DNA of 12,908 nucleotides from NCBI GenBank assembly GCA_003024985.2, contig PXIH01S0011809.1. The stretch is one strand, 5' to 3'. Origin of the DNA: Euperipatoides rowelli. Lineage: Eukaryota; Onychophora; Udeonychophora; Euonychophora; Peripatopsidae. How positions within the stretch are numbered: the first letter of the stretch is position 1; each line of letters starts with the position of its first letter. This document shows, one piece after another, positions 1 to 7,490 of the stretch. A program made the translations under genes and the position numbers. The notes under the pieces were generated by a model, which saw nothing but the letters and a program-made list of their open reading frames with translations, did no database searches and was not told where the DNA came from.

Positions 1-88
1 TTAAAAAAAAAAAAAAATCGATTTTTCAAATTTCTTCTGGAGTGGTAGAAACCAAATTCTCTGACATCATTGGAGTGGAAAGGGTTAA
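1..88. mobile_element. Possible cut right end of a TTAA-bounded element
   Basis: The window opens in a run of 15 A, and the stretch ends GGAGTGGAAAGGG followed by TTAA (85-88). Read on the other strand this is TTAA followed by CCCTTTCCACTCC, which resembles the C-rich start of piggyBac-type elements that insert at TTAA. The heptamer GGAGTGG occurs twice (39-45 and 72-78), 33 bases apart in the same direction, as subterminal repeats often do. The other end would lie outside the window, so no terminal repeat pairing can be tested. This is an inference from one end only. Confidence 0.2.
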
Positions 89-1640
89 AGTAAAAAAATC
101 AGCTTTCAACATAACAAAAGTGGAAAGAGATAACTAATCATGCACATTTAGTCTTAATTTTAATCTTATAGGATTAATGTGTTCAAGGTTAGATTTTCAG
201 AGACAATAGAGAAATATCTTAAACGTGATTGATTATTGCATTGAAACTTTCTCCATTTCCAAAAAAAATGGCAAACTATAGAGAAAAGGTTTCCCCAGAC
301 TATTAACATTTGTATTTTCAGGGTAGAGATAACCTTATATGAATATTAAAAAATAAACAATTTTCCTCTCAGCTAGCTATAATTAGATTAGACTAGAACC
401 TATAAACATAAAAATATTTACAAACTTGAGAAAAAAAGATAATTTTAATATTTTTTTAAAAGACTTTAAAGAATAATAAATGGATAAAACAAATAATGAT
501 TTTAATGTAAACATTGACAGCTTTTATGTACCTGCTATTCTTGCTGTCAAAGATTAATATGTAGTTTTCATTAATAATATCAAGAAAAAAATGTGTATAA
601 TTAAGGAATAGGTCAATAACACAAAGTTATAGCCTATAAGCTGTTATTAAATAAATAATATGCTAAGTAAAAAAACAAAAGTTAAAAATGAATAAACAAT
701 CTTTGAAAATTACTGAGCTTACAAATTTACAATGATGAAATTAGAGATAAAAGACTTGAACACAAATAATTATGTTGGAAGTTAGAAACTACAGTATAAA
801 AATCCTTATAACAAGAATCATTAGACCGAATTCCACCATAAAAATAAAACACTGTAAATCCAAATTGATCCAGAGCTATTAATAACAGTTAAGTATATTA
901 ACAAACCGCTACACTCTGACATTATTCATCTGCAATGCTTGACAATAATTAAATCAAAGCCAAGGTTTATAAGAATGAAAAGCAGCCCATCAACTTATGT
1001 GCTCCATGGTTGAAATATTAAATAAAGAAAACAGAAATAAATACAAAATGGTATGTTCATAAACTAACAAAGTACGTCTACTATGCATGATGAAGGCAGC
1101 TACAGGACAAAATACAGTATGGACAATAATAGATCTAGTAGGCAAAGAGATGTTAAGTAATTAAATAATAATAAAAAATAAAAAAACCCTAAGGATACAA
1201 AATCATATATTCATAGTTTAGAATTTGGAGCATTTAAATTTCTTATTAAAAAAACAATCTACATGAGTGAAAGGAGGCTACAACAATTTTTTTAAAAAAT
1301 AATATCAAGAAGAGTACAGATCAACTTCTCCATTGCAAATGATTTGGGTAAAATAGAAACAAGTCATAGCAGAATAAATAAGTCCAATTTGCCAAACTCC
1401 TAGATCTAGTTAATGTCATTAATGTAGTTATTCAAATACTTTGAATTAAAAAGTAATAATTTCATCTGGTAAAGAAAAACTTCAATAATAATAAAAAGTA
1501 GTAATTATGAACTAGCTGTGGTTAACTTGCTTATACCAAATTAAATAAATCGTAACTAAAATTATTTATCCGCTTTCTTAGAAAAAAACAAACTAAATCT
1601 CCACATGGTTAAGATCACCTGATGGCAATCATTTACACGC
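89..1640. other. A-rich non-coding stretch with no recognised feature
   Basis: I see no convincing gene, RNA or element here. The + strand is clearly richer in A than in T (for example 35 A against 12 T in 1141-1200), with many short runs such as ATAATAATAAAAAATAAAAAA. The balance changes to T-rich soon after about 1640. Two short acceptor-like sites followed by brief open frames (near 200 and 320) are too weak to call. Confidence 0.5.
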
Positions 1641-1660
1641 AGTCTGAAATTATTTGTGTC

Positions 1661-1671
1661 TGTGTGTGTGT
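1661..1671 (+). repeat. Short TG dinucleotide tract
   Basis: An uninterrupted TGTGTGTGTG run, preceded by a broken TGTGTC. It is a minor microsatellite close to where the A-rich strand bias of the first 1.6 kb ends. Confidence 0.6.
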
Positions 1672-2056
1672 ATAACTTATAGACTTTTTTTAAAAACTGT
1701 CAACTTGACTTTCAAATTTGATTATCATTGACAATCATTCTTATAATTTAAATATTAGTATTGGTATTTAATTAATGATGTCTTCTTTGTCTGGATGTCA
1801 TTATGTTTTTATATTACCTACAGTTTTATTTGTGGTACATTGTTAAGAGGGGTAGCTACAGTTAAGGGTAACTTTTTATTTACTATGAATACAGATCTCA
1901 AATTTTTCAAACTTAGAGATATTGCTTAGATAATTCTGAAAATGTAAATTTTCTGGCTCTAGGTCGCAGGGTATGGAAAATATGGAAATTTTCATTGTAA
2001 ACACTTGGGAAAAGCAAAGCATCTAAACTAGATGACCTAGAAAGATGGAATTTTTT

Positions 2057-2090
2057 TTATTGCACTCCCGATGTGTACAGAGTGCAATAA
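2057..2090. repeat. Perfect 11-bp hairpin with 12-base loop
   Basis: TTATTGCACTC (2057-2067) is followed after 12 bases by its exact reverse complement GAGTGCAATAA (2080-2090). A close relative of the left arm, CTTATTGCATTC, recurs near 2188-2199, so the right arm also pairs with that copy at longer range. It lies inside the candidate TTAA element and is probably part of its internal structure. Confidence 0.8.
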
Positions 2091-2123
2091 GATATAAATA
2101 TTATAAAGTTTTTCTAATTTGAA

Positions 2124-2138
2124 TTTTTTTTTTTTTTT
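2124..2138 (+). repeat. Poly-T run (15)
   Basis: An uninterrupted run of T. It is one of several similar tracts in the window (A at 3-17, 3818-3831, 6987-7000, 12680-12694; T at 8344-8360, 9769-9782). None is clearly attached to a retrotransposed copy. Confidence 0.8.
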
Positions 2139-2574
2139 GAAATTTTGATTGGGGTGAAAAATTAAAAACAAAAAATAACAAAAGGTCTTATTGCATTCTA
2201 CATATTTTAACCAAATTTCATGAATATATTGTGAATAGATTGAAAAATATGTTGTTCCCCCAATCATTCATTCAATGAAAAAATGAAAATGTCAAAAACA
2301 CAATTAGAAGTTTAGATGAATGATACACCATTTTCATCCAATTTTGAGGCTGGCTTACTTTAAATTTTTTTTTAACATTTCATTTCCTCTATTTCCCAAA
2401 TGGATGCAAGCTTCTAAATTTTTGTCAAAGCATTTTTTTATTTTTTTAAATTTAGATTTAAAAACGATATTTAAAAAAACATAAAGCGATTTGTCTTTGT
2501 TTGCAAACCATTATTTTCACACTAATTGAGAATCATACCTCCATCATTAAAGCATAGGATGCATGCATATTTGA

Positions 2575-2652
2575 TGCTTATGGCTTGTTAAAATAAGCAG
2601 CACGTCATCACTAAGTCATATGATGCTTAGTCAGCCAATGAGCATGCTCATT
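2575..2652. repeat. Cluster of palindromes and small hairpins
   Basis: Three inverted structures lie within 78 bases. TGCTTAT (2575-2581) pairs with ATAAGCA (2593-2599). ACTAAG (2610-2615) pairs with CTTAGT (2626-2631). AATGAGCATGCTCATT (2637-2652) is a perfect 16-bp palindrome. GATGCTTA also occurs twice in direct orientation (2573-2580, 2622-2629). A CCAAT-box-like AGCCAATGAG overlaps the left half of the palindrome, and a CACGTCA half-CRE lies at 2601-2607. Function is unknown. Confidence 0.75.
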
Positions 2653-2754
2653 TCATTTACTGTAAATACAGATTATACCCTACAAATCTTATTCCGAGAC
2701 GTCGTACAAATAATGTATTGTACATAAAAAATATTTCCCTGCTTTTTTTTTTAG

Positions 2755-2810
2755 TGACGTAATAGCAGAAAGAAAGCAGCTTCAAAACGAGACCAAAATG
2801 GATTCCCCCA
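2755..2810 (+). CDS. Weak internal-exon candidate inside TTAA element
   Basis: A T-rich tract ending in TAG (2752-2754) is a good-looking 3' splice site. The only attractive frame after it starts with one base of a split codon and reads DVIAERKQLQNETKMDSP, then reaches a possible donor CCCCA/GTAAAA. A second possible donor at 2837/2838 (CTGCT/GTAAAT) would keep the same phase. The first bases also form TGACGTAA, an ATF/CREB-type octamer. Against it, the segment sits inside the candidate transposon at 1843-3031, and the AAAATGG core recurs in the other element. It may be a chance frame, or element sequence recruited as an exon. Confidence 0.13.
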
Positions 2811-3137
2811 GTAAAATAGATTGTCAGTTACACTGCTGTAAATATGTTCTATTTTAAACATTTTAGAGTACTTTAAATCACCTACTAACTTGAAAAATAG
2901 GTTTTTAAAGCACTTAATTTTTAATAAAATCATGTCTTTTTATTTTTTTATGAAAATTTATAGTATAATGATTATTAAAATTTACAAAAATTGAGATTTT
3001 TATCCATTTTTACCAGCGCTACCCCCCTTAAGTCTATTAAAAAAAGCGTATGAATTTTTTTTTTGTTAAAGTCACTAAGGATTGTAATGCAATACCTTAG
3101 ACTGGGGATGCCTTCTCGGGTTAATTTTATTTCACAG

Positions 3138-3204
3138 AAAATATTTTAAAACAAAAACTATATACTTACGCTGAACTTGTAACATCCGGCCACATAGAAA
3201 ATCT
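3138..3204 (+). CDS. Possible internal exon, product unknown
   Basis: A pyrimidine-leaning tract ending TTATTTCACAG precedes 67 bases open in one frame only (two split bases, 21 codons, two split bases), followed by a donor AATCT/GTAAGC. The frame contains YAELVTSGHIEN, which looks protein-like, and the patch is richer in G and C than its surroundings. I do not recognise the protein. The opposite strand offers a rival: a donor with the ideal intron start GTAAGTAT beginning at 3169, with three open frames before it, so strand is uncertain. No partner exon of matching phase was found. Confidence 0.22.
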
Positions 3205-3560
3205 GTAAGCTTCCAATGATGAAATCTTTTTATAATATTGTTTTTACTCTTATAATGAATTTACCTATTTATTATACCCCCTGCCCCTCAATTCGATTAT
3301 TTTAAGACTTGTGTTTACTGTGTTTATCCCCCCCCCCCTTGTGTTGGCAAAATAATAACTATTTTTTTAAGAATTTAAAAACAAAAGTTTAGATTCATGA
3401 AGCAAAATTGATACCATTAAAGTCATTTATGAATGATTTTTTTTTAATTGATTTGTGTTTATTTTTACCTAAAATATTAGTTTAATTAATCAAATTTAAA
3501 TATTTTATCTAAAACATATAAATATTCGAAAGTTTGTACTACGTTTACAAAAAAATAAAA
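3205..3560. other. AT-rich stretch with a C11 run
   Basis: I see no gene here. The notable item is an uninterrupted run of 11 C (3328-3338) in otherwise AT-rich sequence, with a smaller C-rich patch near 3278-3290. Confidence 0.5.
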
Positions 3561-4340
3561 GCAAGACTGACGTTAAATTGACGTAACCAAATGATAAAAT
3601 CCCGCTGGTTTTGGGCAAGAGAAAAATGCATATCTGGGATCTAGACGCTAGTCCTAACTTCATTACGTTATGGTTTAAAAAAATAGTCAACAAAAGTGTT
3701 ATTACTTAAAGTTTTGAAGAAAAAAAAAACGGAGAAAAAAGTTACTTTTTCGCATCAATATAAAATCCATAAAATTTTGAGATTATTCTTGGGATTGAAG
3801 TTGAAATCAATTTTAAGAAAAAAAAAAAAAACTTGTGTATACCAAAATTCCTCTAGGCTTTTGTACATTAAGCGAAGATATTTTTTAATGCAAATAAAAA
3901 TTGTTAAAGATTTTATTTTCAGCCGAGTTGCCTTTATAAAAACCGACAAAAAAAAATGGGGCTTCTGAATCAGTGATCTACATTCCGATTGGTCTGTGAA
4001 GGAAACGGCTTGTCTGGTCTGACACCCAGTCAACCACTATTACTGGAATCCACGAGAGATTTTTCTGGCAAAATCACAGACGTCACCATCATGCTTTATA
4101 TTTTGAAAAATATTGGTATAAAAGTAGAATTTTGATGCATTTTTGGACCGAATATAACAAATTGATTAATTACACAAATATGCATAAATCAATGAAGTTG
4201 AAATAGGCATTTATAAACCACTTTAAGGTACAACTTCTCCGATCATAACAAAACATTCACGAGAATTAACACGATTTGATATGAATCCGCTAGGGACCAC
4301 GTAACTGACATTTGGCGACGTGAAATAAGTCGGTCAATTT
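3561..4340. other. Non-coding stretch with scattered ACGT-core sites
   Basis: The open frames on both strands are low-complexity and unconvincing. Several CRE-like cores stand out: TGACGTTA and TGACGTAA within 20 bases (3568-3586), GACGTCA (4079-4085) and GCGACGTG near 4315. An inverted CCAAT box (GATTGG, 3987-3992) lies in a less AT-rich patch at about 3960-4090. A 14-base A run is at 3818-3831. On the - strand, 3645-3634 reads TCTAGATCCCAG, close to TCTAGAGATCCCAG at 7019-7032 inside the second TTAA element. Part of this stretch may be an older relative in reverse orientation. Confidence 0.3.
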
Positions 4341-4896
4341 TCAACACTGTACTAAAGCCTACTTTAAAAAAAATAATAAACAAAATATAACAGAAACATA
4401 CTACTAAAATATTGTAGAAACAATTGATTATGCTTTGGGATTATGTATCAGTAATAAAAAGGATTACATTAATAGGGCAAAAAAGTTAAGATAAAATGTT
4501 AAGCTGTTTGGATGATCACTTCATTCTCATCAGTCATAATTGCATAAGTGCTAGACTAATATCAATTTTTCTTTATAATGCAGCTGGGTATGCAAAATCA
4601 GTTAATAGAGTCCACAAGCTTGAAAATAGTAATCTAACCTTTCTGGAGAAATTCACTAAGACATGAATGTCATATTGAACCACACGCACCATTCAGTTGT
4701 TTGGGACTTCTTTTGAAAGAATAAGTACTATGCTAATTAGAAAAATAAATGTAGACAATGTAGAATTGTTTATACCTAAATAGTTCATGCGAATAGAGAA
4801 GTCAAAGACAATCCCAATGCACTTTACTTATTTTGCAATCAAATTTTACCAACATCCGGTGTCCTTATCAGTCAATAATAATACTGCCGAGTTTAG
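4341..4896. other. AT-rich stretch, nothing recognised
   Basis: No supported gene, RNA or repeat. One possible - strand acceptor near 4660 (TTTCTCCAG) is followed by a very short open frame and was not called. Confidence 0.5.
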
Positions 4897-5385
4897 ATGA
4901 AATTCAATCTGAATTATTTATCTAAGATTGGACGTTCGTTGGTAAGGCAATATGGCGAAGTGAGACTAGTTTGTGAGCAATAATGGAGCTGTTGAAGACA
5001 TTATGGAACACTTTGTAAAAAACAAAACAATTAAGCTAGCTGTAGGTTGGCACACTAGATGGCAACCTCCAATGAAGCTTCTGACTGCTCTGCTAAATTC
5101 TGCTGGTTGTTTTAGAATAAGACTGCTAACATACTACTTTTAGGCTGTCTGTTGAGAGAAGATCTGGATAAAAGCCTTTGCATGGATTTTAATGATTTTG
5201 GTGTGTAAGCCAGGATTAAAATATCCTTCAAAGGACTAGATCAGCTTTAGTCCAATGGAGTTCAAACCCTTCACTCTGGTCCACATGGTGGTATGACTAC
5301 AGAAGAAGCCAGTTTGAAACTCACTGTATACATTGTAGTTTGTCAGCTAGTGAATAATGTTTTCACAGCATTTGTGGTACCATAA
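4897..5385 (+). pseudogene. Coding-like patch with frame changes and stops, product unknown
   Basis: This is the longest run of protein-like sequence in the window, and its base composition is less AT-rich than its flanks. Three open segments follow one another. Segment A (4897-4983) starts at ATG and has 28 codons, including KIGRSLVRQYGEVRLVCE. Segment B (4970-5143), in the next frame, has 57 codons, including VEDIMEHFVKNK and AVGWHTRWQPPMKLL. Segment C (5116-5385) returns to the frame of A. It runs through LLREDLDKSLCMDFNDF, is broken by TAA (5206) and TAG (5248), and continues with HSGPHGGMTTEEASLKL. The overlaps A/B and B/C look like single-base frame slips in one decayed reading frame. 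Alternatively they are small exons: 5143 and 5250 both end in TTTTAG or CTTTAG acceptor-like sequence, and CTAAC precedes the first. I do not recognise the family. A decayed transposon or gene copy is the simplest reading, and chance cannot be excluded. Confidence 0.28.
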
Positions 5386-6424
5386 TTATGTATTTAATCA
5401 AAGGAAGCTTTTTATGTTAAGAAATAGTCTTTTGGATATTAGGTGTTGTTAAATTTTCCTTTAATATTTCCTAGTGTCAACCTTAGGCTCTAGCCTATTA
5501 ACAAACTTTCTAGTACTTGCAAATAGTAGTTTTGGTTTTTAAACATATGAATCTATTAAATACTATTACTGAGTTTTATTATTATTCTGTAACTTATTGT
5601 TGTATCCTATATTTAGAATGGAAACTATTATTTATCCTATTATAATCAGACATTTTGTCTTCGTTATATATTAATTATTTCTGTAATCTAATATTATATT
5701 TTCTTCTTGATAAATGCCCTGCTCATTTCTTCTTTTGCTATCCATGTCATAACATTGTTTGTCTTCAAGAAGTTATCAAAAAATGTAGTCCTAATCTCTA
5801 ATTAAATTGTTAATTTGATTCAACTACCATACTTCCATTACTGCCCGCAAAAGGGGGCTTTTCCACTTCATTAATGTTAATTTCAAACTGGTAAATACTT
5901 GTATTTGCAAATATATAAATTCTAATATGGTTATTCAATGTCCCTTTCATCATATCTCACAACTGTCTGGTGTATTAAATCATAATGTATACTTATCCCA
6001 TGAAATTGACCTGACAAGATTATTATTCATTATAATCCAAACAACATTTTGACCTTACAAATTTTTTCATCATTAATTATCCTATTTCTAAAGATTGGAT
6101 CTTTCAAGATGAGCACTTGAATTTGATTATTTTTGATAGCCTTGTAAAAATATTTTATTTATACAGTATCATAGTTTTGTCAATTTTCAAAGATTGGTCC
6201 ATCCAAATAGCAGACAGACAGAGTTTCCAGGGTCATAATGTATAGGAAACATCTACATGTATAAAAATGAATGTCTAAAAAATACCATAATTGCAATATT
6301 TGTTAAAATGACCATCATTTTTTTTTTTTGCAAATGCAGGAGTCTGTCATTATTCATATTTAACTTATTGCAATTACAGTAGCATGTAAGGGTTAAATGC
6401 TTAATTTTTCTTTAAAAAATATAC
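5386..6424. other. T-rich stretch with no supported gene
   Basis: The + strand is T-rich (31 T against 19 A in 5641-5700). Two acceptor-like sites were examined: TTTCCTAG ending at 5474, and a T run with GCAAATGCAG ending at 6339. The latter is followed by 46 bases open in one frame and a donor CAT/GTAAGG. Neither has a partner exon, so they are not annotated as genes. Confidence 0.45.
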
Positions 6425-6894
6425 TTAAGGGGATTACGGGTCTGTTATAAAAATTAATGCTTCAAAATTTATTTTGGGTTTTTATCATTTTCAAATTCTT
6501 GTATGTTCTATTCTAAAAAAAATGGTACCAAAATTATTGCCTAAATAATTCTAAATACATGTAAAATGATTGCTTTTCTTAACCCTACCTCTTAATTTTG
6601 AAGAAAAAAATGAAAAATGTGAGAAGAAAGAGCCTTAAAATGTGTGTTTTCATTACGGTAGAAAGACCGCATTTTATTATATGGAAGCTGCCTTTTATAT
6701 ATTTTTTTAAACAATAATTCTCCCTCTATCGGTCGAAATAATAAATTATTTTCTGACGTTTAAAAAAAGTGTGGTTTATGTCATATAATTAGAGTAATGT
6801 TGCTGTGGGATAACGTTTACATTTACAGGGTATTTAAATCTTACGTCATAATGATGTTTCTGAATATACAATTCGAGTGCTAATTGGTGCTAAC

Positions 6895-6914
6895 AAAAAA
6901 TCACGTGATTTTTT
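6895..6914. promoter_or_regulatory. 20-bp perfect palindrome with TCACGTGA core
   Basis: Six A, TCACGTGA and six T form an exact palindrome. TCACGTGA is the palindromic E-box form bound by bHLH-zip factors of the MITF/TFE and USF type. Binding here is inference; the sequence shows only the motif. It lies inside the second TTAA element. Confidence 0.35.
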
Positions 6915-7142
6915 CACATCATGCTGTAAACAAAATGGCCGACACCGACACTTTGACTTTATGCTTATAAAAACGCGAAGAATTATAAAAAAAAAAAAAA
7001 TGTATAAATAGGAAATGTTCTAGAGATCCCAGGACTGTCATTTGTCTCAGCAAAGGCTACATGCGTACGTAAAATTTAAATAAATGTTTAAAGTGAAATA
7101 TCTCAAAATTGAATTTTTAACAAATTTTGCCTGTGAAAGAGA

Positions 7143-7143
7143 N
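7143..7143. other. Ambiguous base (N)
   Basis: The single undetermined base in the window, in GAGANATTG. It indicates an assembly or polymorphism uncertainty inside the second TTAA element. Confidence 0.99.
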
Positions 7144-7397
7144 ATTGATCTGAAACTTTGGGTTCTGTTAAAGTATATATCAAAGCATGCAATAGGCAAG
7201 TTTGAAACATTTAAAGGTTATATAAACTTATATATGATGTAAACAATAAATTTCGGAAAATTGTAAAATTGTACTTATCTCTTGTTGATGCTAAAAATGG
7301 AATTAAAAATCAAAATTTTCATTGCATACTATAGACATTTAAGAGTAGATAAAACTTTATTCCATCCAAAATGGAGCAAAATGACTATTTTAAAAAC

Positions 7398-7424
7398 CAA
7401 TATGGTGGCCGTTTCCATGGCAAC
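7398..7424 (+). promoter_or_regulatory. YY1-like site next to RFX X-box-like site
   Basis: CAATATGGTGGCC (7398-7410) resembles the YY1 consensus (AANATGGCGGC) with one changed core base. It is directly followed by GTTTCCATGGCAAC (7411-7424), a close match to the X-box (GTNRCC, spacer, RGYAAC) recognised by RFX factors. The pair sits about 46 bases inside the right terminal repeat of the second TTAA element. A regulatory role is inferred from motif likeness only. Confidence 0.35.
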
Positions 7425-7490
7425 AGTAACTAGTAGCAATCTAAAATTTTATAAATACCATAAAATATATCAGACCAGGATACCCCTTAA

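Larger units (their letters stand above)
1843..3031. mobile_element. Candidate TTAA-bounded non-autonomous transposon (copy 1)
   Basis: The left end reads TTAA-GAGGGGTAGCTACAGT (from 1843). The right end, read on the - strand, is TTAA-GGGGGGTAGCGCTGGT (from 3031). Over the first 19 bases inside the TTAA, 13 agree, including the block GGGGTAGC. TTAA at both edges fits target-site duplication by piggyBac-type transposases. No transposase frame lies inside, so this would be a non-autonomous element of about 1.2 kb relying on an enzyme from elsewhere. Its right end resembles the right end of the element at 6425-7490 (GGGGTA, then CTGGT), which suggests one family. The interior has a strong hairpin (2057-2090) and a palindrome cluster (2575-2652). 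The pairing was found by eye, so chance agreement is possible. Confidence 0.4.
6425..7490. mobile_element. Candidate TTAA-bounded non-autonomous transposon (copy 2)
   Basis: The left end is TTAA-GGGGATTACGGGTCTG (from 6425). The right end on the - strand is TTAA-GGGGTATCCTGGTCTG (from 7490). Twelve of 16 bases inside the TTAA agree, with identical GGGG and GGTCTG blocks. TTAA at both edges fits piggyBac-type insertion. The length is about 1.07 kb and there is no transposase frame, so it would move only with help from another element. The right end resembles that of the element at 1843-3031, which points to a shared family. The interior carries a 20-bp palindrome with CACGTG (6895-6914), a TTACGTCA site (6841-6848), a 14-A run (6987-7000), and a YY1-like and RFX-like pair (7398-7424). 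The short frame at 7282-7539 crosses its right edge and is not a gene. Confidence 0.48.

Noticed and set aside
2037-2267. 76-codon - strand frame
   Set aside because: It is made of K, F, I and Y from A/T runs and lies inside the candidate TTAA element across the 11-bp hairpin.
3505-4033. Three overlapping frames of 62-92 codons on both strands
   Set aside because: The frames run through poly-A tracts and low-complexity sequence, have no splice or start context, and contradict each other by strand.
5257-5275. GGAGTTCAAACCC resembling a tRNA B box
   Set aside because: No A box or D-arm at a proper distance upstream, and the bases are better explained by the coding-like patch.
6340-6385. 46-base exon-like segment after a T run and GCAG, with donor GTAAGG
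   Set aside because: Fifteen or fewer codons, no partner exon, and T runs make such acceptors common in this sequence.
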